Source: Streptomyces sp. NRRL F-5135
GTDB lineage: Bacteria > Actinomycetota > Actinomycetes > Streptomycetales > Streptomycetaceae
Reading direction: 5' to 3'
Assembly (NCBI RefSeq): GCF_000719775.1
Contig: NZ_JOHR01000008.1
Span: 248,001 to 312,000, forward strand
Length of the DNA: 64,000 bases
The notes under the pieces are model-generated. The model saw only the letters and a program-made list of their open reading frames with translations, was not told the DNA's origin and did no database searches. Shown piece by piece: positions 41,886-50,957 of the stretch. Within the stretch, counting starts at the first letter, position 1. Each line of letters begins with the position of its first letter. The position numbers and the translations under genes are program-made.

Positions 41886-44549
41886 ATGGCGATGTACACC
41901 TACGGCGGGACACCGTCCGACGTCCTGACCACCGTCACCGGCGACGTTGTCCCCGACTGGCCCGTCCTCGTCCGCGTCGCCGGCACCGGCGAGCTCATCA
42001 CGGCACTGTATGAGGCGGACGGGGTCACGCCGGTCGGCCAGCTCCGCTCCAACCCGGCCAGCAGCCCCACCCCGGGCGCGATCCGCACGTTCAAGGCCGA
42101 CGGGCCAACAGCGATCGAGTACGAGTACCTGGACGCCGCCGGGCAACCGGTCCGCTGGTACCAGGCCGCACGCGAGGCAGCCACCGGAGCACTCGACCAA
42201 CTCGAAGGAAAATTCGACAAGACGGGCGGGACGCTTACCGGGGCTGTCCGGGTGTCCGCGGCCACCTCCGACACGCTCGCGGTCGCGTCGGGCGTCGCCG
42301 GAGAGGCAGACGACCGATGGCGGATCACCGCCGACGGCCGCCAGACCTGGGGCCCCGGATCAGGACCAGGTGACACCTTCCTCGAGCGCACCGGGCGCGG
42401 TGTCCTGTCCACCCCCGGCACCCTGAGAGCCGGCCAGGTCGACCTCTCCGGTCAGCGCATCTTCAACGTGCTGACGTACGGGGCGAAGGGCGACGGGGTA
42501 ACGGATGACGCCCCGGCCATCCAGGCCGCCCTGGACGCCGCCTACGCGGCCGGCGGCGGCATCGTCCTCATGCCCGGCGGCTACACCTACGGCGTCGGAA
42601 TCTTCCTCGTGGTGAAGGCGAAGACGACGGTCTGGGCGTACGGAGCGACCATCCGGTCCATCCACCCGAACAGGGGCGTGCTCCGGAATTTCATGCCGGA
42701 CGACTCGTTCACCGGCTACGCCGGCCACTCCCGCATCGCCGTGTACGGCGGCGTCTGGGACGGCAACGCGGCCGACGGCGCGGGCTCCGGGCTGGTCACC
42801 GGCACCACCAACATCGCATGCTTCATCCACTGCAAGGACGTCCTGGTCCGCGACGCCGTGTTCCTCGACACGAGCTCCGCGCACGCCCTGGAGTTCAACG
42901 CAGTCGACGGCGGCCGCGCGTTGAACTGCCGTTTCGAGGGGTTCCGCGACAACTCCGGCAACGGCTCCCGGCTCTCGTCCGAGGCGATCCAGATCGACAT
43001 CGCCAAGTCCGGATCCTCCAGCATCCCCGCCTACGACGGGACCCCGTGCAAGAACATCATCGTCAGCGACTGTTGGTTCGGGCCGTCTGCCAGGCTCGGG
43101 ACGTTCGGCCGGGCGATCGGCTCGCACGCCGAGGTCGCCGGAAACTACTTCGAGAACATCGTCATCCGCGACAACGTGATCGAAGGCGCGCTGGAGAGCG
43201 GGATCCAGGGGTGGTGCTGGCGGCGGGCCATCATCAGCGGCAACATCATCCGGAACACCACGAACAGCGGGATCTACGTGTCGGTGCCGAGCCCCGGCAC
43301 CGTCTACACCTCCTACGCCATCACCATCAGCGACAACATTGTTGAGGGCGCGCAGGCGGACAGCGGGATCCGTGTCCTCGGCTACGACACCGCGCCGATC
43401 ACCGACGTCGTCATCAGCGACAACGTGATCCGGGGGACGGCCGGCAGCACGGCGAACGGCATCCAGGCCCAGAACACCCCCGGGGTTGTCGTGGCCGGGA
43501 ACCTAGTCGACGGCGTGCAATCGACGGGCCTGTTCCCTCAGTACTCCGACGGTGCCAGCCTCACCGGGAACACCATCCGCGGCACGTCGTCCAACGGGAT
43601 CAACGTCGCGGGGTGCACAGCTGCATCGGTTACGGACAACGTGGTTGACACGACCGGCAGCAACCACGGCATCGTCGTGGGCGGCGGTACGGACGGCCGT
43701 ACCGGGTCGTCCGCGCTCGTCTCCGGCAACCGGATCCGCGCGGCCGCCGTCGCCGGCATCCGCGTCTCGCAGGCCGGTTGCCACATCACCAGCAACAAGG
43801 TCCTCAAAGGCGGCGGCACGACGGCCAACGGGGTGTCGCTGACCGGCACGGCGACGGACTGCACCATCACGAACAACGACCTCTCCGGCAACAGCTGGTC
43901 GACCACCGCGGCGATCGTCACCTCTACCGCCGCGCCGGTCACCGGGCCCGGCGGCATGACCGCGCTGCCCGGCAACAACGTGGTGGACCGGGACATCACC
44001 CCTGTCCCGGCGCTCGAGGCGGCGATGACGCCGCCGGGACGGTACGAGACCACCTCGCGCCTGCGGTGCGGCGGTGAGGCACAGCCCGCCACGGGATGGC
44101 TCTACCTGGTCCCGATCTGGCTCCCGAAGGGCCTCGTCGTCGCGAACCTGTCGTTCGTCGCCGGCAACACGAGCGGCAGTGGTCTGACGAACCAGTGGTT
44201 CACCCTGCACGACTCCAACCGGGTGGCGCTCGCCAGGACGGCCGACGCGACAACGGCGGCCTGGGCGGCGGCCACCACCAAGACTCTGGCGATCGCGCAG
44301 ACCACGGCCGGCACCGCCACGTCGTACACCACCACGTACACCGGGCTGCACTACCTCGGCGTGATGATCGCCGGAACCACGCCCCCGTCCCTGATGGGTG
44401 AGGGGCGGCTCATCGCCGGCGGCGCGACCGCGCCCGGGCTCGGCGCCACCAACAGCGGTCAGACCACGCCGCCCACCGTCACCGGCTCCGTGTTCACCGC
44501 CGCCGTGTTCTCCGGCGCCGCGATCCTCGCCTACGCCTACACCGGCTGA
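41886..44549 (+). CDS. pectate-lyase-type tailspike
   Basis: An 887-residue protein from ATG 41886. N-terminal attachment domain (1-100), short coiled stretch (LDQLEGKFDKTGGTLTGAV), then a right-handed beta-helix starting FNVLTYGAKGDGVTDDAPAI near 190 and running to about 715 with repeated N-x-I-x-G rungs. A C-terminal jelly-roll domain (720-887) follows. It probably binds or degrades a surface polysaccharide and so determines host range. Confidence 0.88.
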   Translation: MAMYTYGGTPSDVLTTVTGDVVPDWPVLVRVAGTGELITALYEADGVTPVGQLRSNPASSPTPGAIRTFKADGPTAIEYEYLDAAGQPVRWYQAAREAATGALDQLEGKFDKTGGTLTGAVRVSAATSDTLAVASGVAGEADDRWRITADGRQTWGPGSGPGDTFLERTGRGVLSTPGTLRAGQVDLSGQRIFNVLTYGAKGDGVTDDAPAIQAALDAAYAAGGGIVLMPGGYTYGVGIFLVVKAKTTVWAYGATIRSIHPNRGVLRNFMPDDSFTGYAGHSRIAVYGGVWDGNAADGAGSGLVTGTTNIACFIHCKDVLVRDAVFLDTSSAHALEFNAVDGGRALNCRFEGFRDNSGNGSRLSSEAIQIDIAKSGSSSIPAYDGTPCKNIIVSDCWFGPSARLGTFGRAIGSHAEVAGNYFENIVIRDNVIEGALESGIQGWCWRRAIISGNIIRNTTNSGIYVSVPSPGTVYTSYAITISDNIVEGAQADSGIRVLGYDTAPITDVVISDNVIRGTAGSTANGIQAQNTPGVVVAGNLVDGVQSTGLFPQYSDGASLTGNTIRGTSSNGINVAGCTAASVTDNVVDTTGSNHGIVVGGGTDGRTGSSALVSGNRIRAAAVAGIRVSQAGCHITSNKVLKGGGTTANGVSLTGTATDCTITNNDLSGNSWSTTAAIVTSTAAPVTGPGGMTALPGNNVVDRDITPVPALEAAMTPPGRYETTSRLRCGGEAQPATGWLYLVPIWLPKGLVVANLSFVAGNTSGSGLTNQWFTLHDSNRVALARTADATTAAWAAATTKTLAIAQTTAGTATSYTTTYTGLHYLGVMIAGTTPPSLMGEGRLIAGGATAPGLGATNSGQTTPPTVTGSVFTAAVFSGAAILAYAYTG

Positions 44550-44566
44550 CGCACACCACACCCGCA

Positions 44567-44592
44567 GGCCCCGAGCCACCCGGCCCGGGGCC
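44567..44592 (+). terminator. hairpin after the tailspike
   Basis: A 7-bp all-GC stem (44567-44573 with 44586-44592) followed by ATTTCC. A weak terminator separating tail genes from the lysis genes. Confidence 0.5.
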
Positions 44593-44620
44593 ATTTCCAT
44601 GCCCAGAAGGAGGCTCACCC

Positions 44621-44884
44621 ATGGGTGACACCGAACGGCCGGTCCCTGACCGGCCCGAGGACCAGACCGAACAAGCCCAGCACCTGGCGGCGACCGGGAA
44701 CGGGCCGACCGTCACCGACGAGGAGCAGCTGCTCGCCGCGCAGTACGGGCCGCCGGACATGGCCGGCTACTACACCGGAACCGGCCAGGCCGACACCGCG
44801 GCCGCCGAACCGGACGAGAACGACGACCAGGAGCAGCCGCCCACCCAGGCGCCGGCCAGTGCCGAGGGGAGCGAGAGCGCATGA
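44621..44884 (+). CDS. small acidic protein before endolysin (87 aa)
   Basis: ATG 44621 after AGAAGGAGG. Acidic and disordered, with a conserved-looking core (EEQLLAAQYGPPDMAGYY). It overlaps the endolysin gene. Role unknown; the position suggests tail or lysis. Confidence 0.7.
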   Translation: MGDTERPVPDRPEDQTEQAQHLAATGNGPTVTDEEQLLAAQYGPPDMAGYYTGTGQADTAAAEPDENDDQEQPPTQAPASAEGSESA

Positions 44885-45810
44885 GCCTCGAAGGGATGAT
44901 CACGCAGGCTGAAAAGTCGATCGGGCTGCGGACCCCCAACGCGATACAGCAGTGGTACCGGGAGCGGAACGGGGCGACGTTCGCCTACAACTTCCCCTGG
45001 TGCAACGCCGCGATCACGTACTGGGCGACGCAGGCCGGGGAGCGCGAGAGCGTCCTGTTCGGCACTGACTACGCGTACACCGTCGCCCACGCGCAGCGCT
45101 TCAAGACGGCCGGCCAGTGGACGGCGATGACCAACGGCATCGCCCGGAGCGGCATCCGGCGCGGAGACATCGTGTTCTTCGACTGGGCGGGCACCTCCTC
45201 GATCGCCGCGATCGACCACGTCGGGATCATCACCGACGTCAAGGGCCAGTACGTCTACACGATCGAGGGGAACACGGCGTCGGTGTGCGCGCGGCGTGTC
45301 CGTACGGTCGGGCAGATCGCCGGGTTCGGCCGCCCCAAGTACAAGGCGGCCACGCCGCCGGCGGCCGGGAGCGGGACGTACACGGTGCGGGACGGGGATT
45401 CCCTCTCCGAGATCGCCGCCGCGCACAAGACCAGCGTCGCCGTGCTGGTGGAGCTGAACGGCATCAAGGACGACCGGATCGGTGCGGGGCAGGTGCTGAA
45501 GCTACCGACGGGCGCGGCCGCGACCACGGTGGTGTCCCTGTCGAAGGTGATCTCGGCGGCGAAGACCGACCCGCCGAAGAAGGGCACCCCCGTGTCGTAC
45601 GCGGGTGTCCGTGTCCTCGAGGACGCGCTGGTCGCCGAGGGGCTCCTGGCGCCGGGCTACGCGGACGGGCACTTCGGGACCGCCACCAAGTCCGCGTACG
45701 CGCTGTACCAGCAGCGGCGCGGATACCGCGGCCGCGACGCCGATGGCATCCCCGGCAAGGCCACCCTGACCGCCCTCGGCCGTATGCACGGCTTCACCGT
45801 CACCACCTGA
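44881..45810 (+). CDS. endolysin: CHAP, LysM and peptidoglycan-binding domains
   Basis: A 309-residue protein. The CHAP-type amidase/endopeptidase domain has C41 ([11 protein letters not shown]) and H113 (AIDHVGII). LysM spans about 165-209 ([14 protein letters not shown]). A peptidoglycan-binding domain spans about 235-302 ([20 protein letters not shown]). No signal peptide, so it depends on the holin encoded next. Confidence 0.9.
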   Translation: MSLEGMITQAEKSIGLRTPNAIQQWYRERNGATFAYNFPWCNAAITYWATQAGERESVLFGTDYAYTVAHAQRFKTAGQWTAMTNGIARSGIRRGDIVFFDWAGTSSIAAIDHVGIITDVKGQYVYTIEGNTASVCARRVRTVGQIAGFGRPKYKAATPPAAGSGTYTVRDGDSLSEIAAAHKTSVAVLVELNGIKDDRIGAGQVLKLPTGAAATTVVSLSKVISAAKTDPPKKGTPVSYAGVRVLEDALVAEGLLAPGYADGHFGTATKSAYALYQQRRGYRGRDADGIPGKATLTALGRMHGFTVTT

Positions 45811-45830
45811 CCAGCAGAAAGAGGTCCATC

Positions 45831-46085
45831 ATGACCACCGCAGCATTCTGGAAAGCCACTGCCGAGCGGATGATCCGCACGTACGCGCAAGCGGTCCTGG
45901 CGGTCGCCGGCGGCGACGGTCTCGGCATCGTGGATGTCGACTGGGGACAGGCCCTGTCCGTCGGCGGACTGGCCGCCGTGCTCGCCCTGCTGACGGCGAT
46001 AGTCACCAGCGGTGGCACGGAGGGCCCGGGCATCACCGAGACCGTCGCCACCACGGACACCCCGCGCGGCCCGACCAGCATCTGA
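45831..46085 (+). CDS. holin (r1t-like)
   Basis: An 84-residue protein from ATG 45831 after AAAGAGG. It opens [20 protein letters not shown], the r1t holin hallmark, and has two hydrophobic segments (about 14-30 and 42-60). It would release the endolysin. Confidence 0.85.
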   Translation: MTTAAFWKATAERMIRTYAQAVLAVAGGDGLGIVDVDWGQALSVGGLAAVLALLTAIVTSGGTEGPGITETVATTDTPRGPTSI

Positions 46086-46172
46086 TGACCGGCCCGGCGC
46101 GGGCTCGCAGCAGCGGCCGCAGCCGTGTACGGGCACCGCGGCCAACAGCGCGTCAACCACAGCGGTGCGGTC

Positions 46173-46391
46173 ATGACCGGGTACGGCGGACTCGTCAACG
46201 AGCTCCAGGAGGAGCGCGCCGACCTCCGTACGAAGCTCGCCGAGAACGAACGGCAGTTGGCTGCCGCGTACGCCGAGCTCGCCCGCGAACGGGCCGACAA
46301 GGCCGCGTTGCAGGGCGAGATCAACACGCTGACCGCAGAGAACACGCAGCTGCGCGCCCGGATCACGGCCCTGGGAGGGGACCCGCAGTGA
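46173..46391 (+). CDS. coiled-coil protein in the lysis region (72 aa)
   Basis: ATG 46173 (GTG 46125 possible). Nearly the whole protein is a heptad coiled coil ([20 protein letters not shown]). It overlaps the collagen-like gene by TGA/GTG. It may pair with it. Confidence 0.65.
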   Translation: MTGYGGLVNELQEERADLRTKLAENERQLAAAYAELARERADKAALQGEINTLTAENTQLRARITALGGDPQ

Positions 46392-47092
46392 CGACGCATC
46401 GCCGAGCCGACATTTTCGCCCGCCGCTGGCGCCCGCTCGCGCTGACGTCCGTGCTGCTCGTGCTGTCCGGGGCGGTGGTGCTGGTGTGGCTGCGGATCAA
46501 CGCGGCCGATCGGCGCGCGGCCGACCTGGCAGACGAGGCCAACCGGCGCGGAACCGCGGTCAGCACGCTGGCCGGTGATGTGCGGGTCCTGCGCGCGCAG
46601 ATCACCGCACGGGGCGGCACACCGGCGGCACCGGACCCGACCCACGCGGTAGAGGACCTGCCGGACCGATCCCAGGTCCCGGTCCCCGTCCCCGGGCCGC
46701 CTGGCCCGCCGGGCCCTTCGGGCGAGCGAGGGGCTACGGGGCCGCCTGGGCGGGACGGCCGGACACCGGACGCGGTTCCCGGGCCGCCGGGGGCCGCGGT
46801 GACCGGACCGCCCGGGGCGACGGTCACCGGCCCACCGGGCCCTGCTGGACCCGCGGGCCCGGCCGGTCCAGCAGGGCCCGCCGGCACCGACGGCAAGACG
46901 GGCCCCGCCGGTCCAGCGGGACCGGCAGGGCGCGACGGGCAGACGTGCCCCGCCGGGTACAGCCTGCGGCCAGCGGACGACCCCGCCGCGCTGGTCTGCC
47001 GCCGCGACAACGCCCCGGACCCCGAGCCGCAGCCCTCCGGACCGGCGCCCAGCCCGGCTGTGCCCGGCCTCCCAGAACGACGCCGCCCCTGA
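46388..47092 (+). CDS. membrane-anchored collagen-like protein
   Basis: A 234-residue protein from GTG 46388. One transmembrane helix (18-36), a helical segment (38-75), then roughly two dozen Gly-X-Y triplets (about 102-185, rich in GPP and GPA) and a Cys-containing end (CPAGYSL, CRR). Single-pass anchor plus collagen stalk at the end of the lysis operon suggests an envelope-spanning factor, possibly spanin-like; unproven. Confidence 0.8.
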   Translation: MTTHRRADIFARRWRPLALTSVLLVLSGAVVLVWLRINAADRRAADLADEANRRGTAVSTLAGDVRVLRAQITARGGTPAAPDPTHAVEDLPDRSQVPVPVPGPPGPPGPSGERGATGPPGRDGRTPDAVPGPPGAAVTGPPGATVTGPPGPAGPAGPAGPAGPAGTDGKTGPAGPAGPAGRDGQTCPAGYSLRPADDPAALVCRRDNAPDPEPQPSGPAPSPAVPGLPERRRP

Positions 47093-47097
47093 CAACA

Positions 47098-47135
47098 GCG
47101 CCCCTGTACCGGCCTACGGGCCGGTACAGGGGCGC
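47098..47135 (+). terminator. late operon terminator
   Basis: A perfect 17-bp stem (47098-47114 with 47119-47135) capped by a UACG tetraloop and followed by CTTTC. It begins six bases after the stop of the collagen-like gene. Confidence 0.92.
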
Positions 47136-47182
47136 CTTTCGTCTGTCCGTCCCCCGCCCCGGCTACTCGTGCTGAGCGGAGA

Positions 47183-47217
47183 AAAGGGCCTCACGGCGTA
47201 CGGCCGTGAGGCCCTTT
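47183..47217. terminator. second terminator of a tandem pair
   Basis: A 15-bp stem (47183-47197 with 47203-47217) and a 5-base loop, 48 bases after the first. A-rich on one side and T-rich on the other, so it can work in both directions. It insulates the regulator at 47278. Confidence 0.88.
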
Positions 47218-47277
47218 CGAGTAGCCCCTACGACGGCGGGGGTACATTTCCCAGTGGACGCTAGGAATGGAGCCAGT

Positions 47278-48507
47278 ATGCCCCACTACAGCGACATCCA
47301 GGGGGGCGCAGACAACAACGGACAGCGCCTCGCGCGCCTCCGTATGCGCCGCCGCTGGACTCAACAACGACTCGCCACCGAAACCGGCTACAGCCTCTCT
47401 GCCGTCAAGGCATTCGAGCAGGGACGACGTGCCCTCGACCGGCCCGCCGTCATACTGCCGTTCTGCCGGGCGCTCGACTGCCACCCCACCGAGATCACAG
47501 GAGGACCTGTCATCCCTCTGCAAAGCGACCACGACGGCCAGGACGCCGTCGCAGGCGTAGCCGCAGTCCGCCGCGCGCTGCTCCGCCACGGTCGTCCCAC
47601 CCGGCCGACCGATCAGGAAGTCGCCGCCGTTGACCTGGTGGAGCTGCGGCAGCGGACGAACGAGGCCAACCGGCAACGTGCGGCAGCCCGGTTCGCAGAT
47701 GCCAGCAGCACACTGCCGGCCCTGCTTCGTGACCTCCAGGTGGCCACGCAGGTCACCTACGGGGACGACCGCCGCTCCGCATTCGGGCTGCTCACCAGCG
47801 CGTACGAGTGCGCAATGCAGTACCTCTACAAGCTCGGTCACGTCAGCGACGCGACCCTCGCTACCGAGCGCGTGGTCTGGGCCGCCAAGGAGACAGAGGA
47901 CCCGCTCCGCATCGTGGCCGCGTCCTGGTACGACGCCGGTGAGTTCCTCTCGATCGGAGAGCACGACGAGGCCGGGGCCATCATCGATGACGCCCTCGCA
48001 GAACTCGGGTCCATCAACGCCTCTGTGCCCGAGGTTGTCTCACTCAAGGGCGCGTTCGAACTGAAGGCGTCGCTCAACTTCGCGCGCTCGACCGACGGCA
48101 AGGCAGCGGAACGGCACTTGGAGCGCGCCCGCAAGGCAGCCGACGAACTCGGCCGGGACCGCAACGATTTCGAACTCCACTTCGGCCCCACCAACGTCGC
48201 AATCTGGAGCGTCTCCCTGCCGGTGGAAATGGGCAAAGGACGCCTTGCAGTCGAACGGGCGGAGAAGGTCACGCTACCGAAGGACTACGCCCCCGAGCGG
48301 CGCAGCCACCACTTCATTGACGTGGGCCGGGCCCACTTCTACAACGGCCAGCGCGAGGAAGCGCTGAAAGCCTTCCTCAAGGCCGAGCGGCAGGCCCCGC
48401 AAGCGACCCGCATGCACGCGGGGGTCCGAGAGACCGTCGGCACCATGATCCGCACTCAGAAACGCGGAGCGCTGGCTGAGTTCGGCATTCGCCTGGGCGT
48501 CGTCTGA
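47278..48507 (+). CDS. XRE helix-turn-helix protein with TPR C-terminus
   Basis: A 409-residue protein from ATG 47278. XRE domain at 18-70 (MRRRWTQQRLATETGYSLSA), then helical hairpins typical of TPR repeats from about 120 to 400 (GRAHFYNGQREEALKAFLKA). This is the layout of peptide-responsive RRNPP regulators and of Streptomyces NsdA-like proteins. It has its own transcription unit between terminators and an operator-like region at 48542-48588. It could be a lysogeny or host-interaction regulator. Confidence 0.82.
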   Translation: MPHYSDIQGGADNNGQRLARLRMRRRWTQQRLATETGYSLSAVKAFEQGRRALDRPAVILPFCRALDCHPTEITGGPVIPLQSDHDGQDAVAGVAAVRRALLRHGRPTRPTDQEVAAVDLVELRQRTNEANRQRAAARFADASSTLPALLRDLQVATQVTYGDDRRSAFGLLTSAYECAMQYLYKLGHVSDATLATERVVWAAKETEDPLRIVAASWYDAGEFLSIGEHDEAGAIIDDALAELGSINASVPEVVSLKGAFELKASLNFARSTDGKAAERHLERARKAADELGRDRNDFELHFGPTNVAIWSVSLPVEMGKGRLAVERAEKVTLPKDYAPERRSHHFIDVGRAHFYNGQREEALKAFLKAERQAPQATRMHAGVRETVGTMIRTQKRGALAEFGIRLGVV

Positions 48508-48541
48508 CAGAAGGGACACATTCTGTAGCCCTTGTGTCACC

Positions 48542-48588
48542 CCTCGATTCGTAGTGTCAGTGACACAGATCACCGCTACGGATCGAGG
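48542..48588. promoter_or_regulatory. nested inverted repeats upstream of 48595
   Basis: Outer arms CCTCGATTCGTAG (48542-48554) and CTACGGATCGAGG (48576-48588) pair at 12 of 13 positions. Inside is the palindrome GTGTCA-G-TGACAC (48554-48566). It lies just after the regulator gene and six bases before the next start, so it is a likely operator for that regulator. Confidence 0.65.
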
Positions 48589-48594
48589 GACCCC

Positions 48595-49107
48595 ATGCCC
48601 GAGCCTCCCGCCCAGCACGCCCGCACTCACCCTTCAGACGCGGATGCGATTTCCAGCTGGCTGGCGTCAGCAGTGCCTACGCCGAAGGATGCATACGACG
48701 ACTGGTGGCTGGGGCGCCCGGCACTGCTACGCGGAGGGCAGATCTTCGACGCGGTACGCGTGCAGCCGGAGCTGGTGCACGCCGCCGTCGGCAGCAGCAC
48801 ACCGGCCGACGTCGCCACATCCCTCGCGAGGCGCCTGTCGGCAGGGCCGGTGATCTGCGATCGCGGCATCTGGTATTACGCGCTCGTACCGCCGGGGACG
48901 ACGACGTCCTGGCGGTCGGCGCTCGGCACAATCCGAGGCCGCGGCGCCTGGATCGGCGTGCCAGCCCTCGACCGGACGCACCAGACCCATCCCGTGCACC
49001 CCCACTGGATCGTGACGCCTCGCTGGCCGCGACGGCTGTGCGACCCCGAAGACGTCGCCGAGTTGCTGCGCGCCGGGCAGCATCAGCTTGAAGGTGCCGC
49101 GCGGTGA
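48595..49107 (+). CDS. protein paired with XRE-TPR regulator, unknown (170 aa)
   Basis: ATG 48595 after GAGGGA. Alpha/beta sequence with GPVICDRGIWYYALVPPGT and ARG-rich IRGRGAWIGVPALD. No signal or membrane segment. The family is not recognised; gene order suggests it is controlled by the regulator upstream. Confidence 0.7.
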   Translation: MPEPPAQHARTHPSDADAISSWLASAVPTPKDAYDDWWLGRPALLRGGQIFDAVRVQPELVHAAVGSSTPADVATSLARRLSAGPVICDRGIWYYALVPPGTTTSWRSALGTIRGRGAWIGVPALDRTHQTHPVHPHWIVTPRWPRRLCDPEDVAELLRAGQHQLEGAAR

Positions 49108-49319
49108 CCGGGGCCGCGCAGCCGCCAGCAGCGGTCACACCGTCCCCTTGTCGCGAGGCGCCGATCCCACCCGTGCACGAGCTGAAGTACGGGCAGGCGC
49201 GCGGCTGGAACTGTTTCGCGTGTGGGGTCCGGCTCACATCCGGCGCCGTAGAAGCCGGGTGGGCCCGCGGCTCGCAGGGCGCGCACGTCATGGACGCCGA
49301 AGTCTGGGCCTGCCCGTGA
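49104..49319 (+). CDS. small zinc-type protein (71 aa)
   Basis: GTG 49104 overlaps the previous stop. CFACG and a terminal cysteine suggest a metal site, like small Streptomyces proteins with a GWNCFACG segment. Function unknown. Confidence 0.65.
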   Translation: MTGAAQPPAAVTPSPCREAPIPPVHELKYGQARGWNCFACGVRLTSGAVEAGWARGSQGAHVMDAEVWACP

Positions 49320-49564
49320 TCTCCTTCCGGCTCCCGCTTCCCGGAGCACTCCACTGGGAGCTCGGCGCCTGCTTCGTCTGCCGCCGACCCGAGCTCGCCA
49401 CGGTCCGGGTCGGAACGATGTCCAGCCCCGGCGGCCCCGGGCACCGCGCGTACGAGACGCCACTGTTCGCCTGCCGCAGCTGCCTCGGACACCTCACGCT
49501 GATACACCACACCGCGCACGCCAACCCGGCCCGGCCCTACGTGACCGCCGGCCACCCATGCTGA
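49316..49564 (+). CDS. small zinc-finger protein (82 aa)
   Basis: GTG 49316 overlaps its neighbour. Two Cys pairs (CFVCRR and CRSC) about 30 residues apart plus several His make a likely zinc finger. Unknown role. Confidence 0.65.
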   Translation: MISFRLPLPGALHWELGACFVCRRPELATVRVGTMSSPGGPGHRAYETPLFACRSCLGHLTLIHHTAHANPARPYVTAGHPC

Positions 49565-49574
49565 CGGAGGACTC

Positions 49575-49781
49575 ATGAAGAACGGTGCCCCATGGGTGGG
49601 CGATCAGGTCCGCGATGAGGCCACGGGACGGACCGCCATCATCACGGACGTGCAGAGCGGCCGGTACGTGCTGCGCGCGCTCCACGGCGTCTGCCAGTGG
49701 ACCGCCCTGGAAGCGGCCCGGCTCACCGTGACAGAGCCGCTCCCAGACCCCTACGCGCCGACGCCGGCACCGCAGCGCTGA
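49575..49781 (+). CDS. small beta-rich protein (68 aa)
   Basis: ATG 49575 after CGGAGGA. Sequence GDQVRDEATGRTAIITDVQS looks like a small SH3-type barrel. Unknown role. Confidence 0.7.
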   Translation: MKNGAPWVGDQVRDEATGRTAIITDVQSGRYVLRALHGVCQWTALEAARLTVTEPLPDPYAPTPAPQR

Positions 49782-49898
49782 ACTTCCGCCACGGCCGGTG
49801 CGCCCTCGAGGAGAGGGAGCCGGACCGCGTCGGGCCTCCGCCCCCGCCTTGTCACAGGGCGGGTCCATGCACCACCCGATCGAGAGAAAGGGAACGGC

Positions 49899-50024
49899 AT
49901 GAAAAAGCAGGCACAGGCGCGCTGGGCGGTAGTCCAGGGCGACGAGGAGAACAGCCAGGGTGAGACGGGCTCCGGGTCGGACGGCGGGGAGGGCAACCCC
50001 AGCCAGGGCTGCGGCGACAACTGA
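49899..50024 (+). CDS. 41-residue peptide, unknown
   Basis: ATG 49899 after GAGAGAAAGGGA. Basic N-terminal helix (MKKQAQARWAVVQ) then an acidic Gly/Ser/Asp tail ending QGCGDN. No signal peptide. The shape is that of a leader-core peptide, but no modifying enzyme is nearby. A hairpin follows. Confidence 0.6.
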   Translation: MKKQAQARWAVVQGDEENSQGETGSGSDGGEGNPSQGCGDN

Positions 50025-50060
50025 TCAACTGACCCCGTCCATTTGAGGATTGGCGCACGC

Positions 50061-50094
50061 GGCGGCCCCGCCCTGGAAAACTGGTGGGGCCGCC
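50061..50094 (+). terminator. hairpin after the 41-residue peptide
   Basis: A 9-bp GC stem (50061-50069 with 50086-50094), just before the ribosome site of 50112. Confidence 0.55.
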
Positions 50095-50111
50095 CACCAG
50101 AGGAGAACGCT

Positions 50112-50549
50112 TTGGCACGCATGATCAACGGCACCAGCAGAGTGACGATCTTCCCGCTGCTCCACACCTGGCCGAACGTCCGCGGCCTCGTCGCCTACAC
50201 GACAACCGGGCGGTTCGGAATCGAGGCGGCCATGGGCTACATCCCCTTGCCCCACGTCCCCGACGTCTACATTCTGGACGTCGCCGCCCGTCACATGGCC
50301 TCGGGAAACCGGTCTGATCACACGGACTGGGCGCTGTGCACGGGCTGGAGTTCCCGGCTCGTACCCAAGCCGGGCACGCTCGACCTGGCCGAGGCCGCAT
50401 GGTCACTGGAGGTCGACGCCACCAGCGAGCCCACCGGCGGCATGAAGTACGGGCACGGCCGACTGCATGTCGGCCGGTTCGAGCTGGACGACCAAGAGCT
50501 GATGGAACAGGCCCGCAGCCTCCTCCCCGATCTCGCCCCAGTCACCTGA
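50112..50549 (+). CDS. protein of unknown function (145 aa)
   Basis: TTG 50112, six bases after AGGAG; ATG 50121 is the alternative. Mixed alpha/beta, no motif (FPLLHTWPNVRGLVAYTTTG). It stands alone between a hairpin and a leftward gene. Confidence 0.65.
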   Translation: MARMINGTSRVTIFPLLHTWPNVRGLVAYTTTGRFGIEAAMGYIPLPHVPDVYILDVAARHMASGNRSDHTDWALCTGWSSRLVPKPGTLDLAEAAWSLEVDATSEPTGGMKYGHGRLHVGRFELDDQELMEQARSLLPDLAPVT

Positions 50550-50661
50550 CCGGACCCCTACCGCCCCGGCCCCGCGTCATCCCCCGTAGACGCCGGCCGG
50601 GGCCCGCGGTCTCGACCAGATGCTCTGACCATGTTAGGAATCAGCCATGCGATACGACTGC

Positions 50662-50895
50662 TTAGTCTCCGACGAGGTCTGACAGCGGCCGCCCTACGGC
50701 GCGCGCGATCCTGATCAGCATCCCCAGAGTCGGATTCGTCGTCGCGTACTCAATTCCGTGGATCGTTTTGTGGCTGAGCCCGACGATCTCACCGAGACGT
50801 ATCTGCGTCAGATCTGCGTCCAGCCGGGCCTCACGCACTCGAGCACCGATCTCCTGACGGCGGGAAAGCTCCCAAGCGGGCGGGGGATCTGGCAC
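50662..50895 (-). CDS. small XRE regulator
   Basis: Seventy-seven residues from GTG 50895, essentially a single XRE domain (RLGEIVGLSHKTIHGIEYAT). It is divergent from the gene at 50958 and probably controls it through the short shared region. Confidence 0.8.
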   Translation of the reverse strand: MPDPPPAWELSRRQEIGARVREARLDADLTQIRLGEIVGLSHKTIHGIEYATTNPTLGMLIRIARAVGRPLSDLVGD

Positions 50896-50957
50896 CCAGC
50901 CACATTCTGATGATCATGGCTGATTGTCTTTCCCTGGCTGGGGAAATTTTGTGATCA
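50896..50957. promoter_or_regulatory. divergent control region
   Basis: Only 62 bases separate the two starts. It contains TTTCCC-TGGCTG-GGGAAA (50930-50947) and ATGATCAT (50910-50917), both palindromic and AT-richer than the surroundings. Likely operator and overlapping promoters. Confidence 0.6.

Noticed and set aside
46085-46387. N-terminal extension of the collagen-like protein to 335 residues
   Set aside because: The first ~100 residues are Arg/Pro-rich antiframe sequence over the coiled-coil gene; the start at GTG 46388 gives a proper transmembrane N-terminus.
50647-50682. An 11-codon frame with a TTA codon, possible bldA-dependent leader peptide
   Set aside because: The TTA is simply the reverse of the TAA stop of the leftward XRE gene, and no ribosome site or downstream gene supports a leader.
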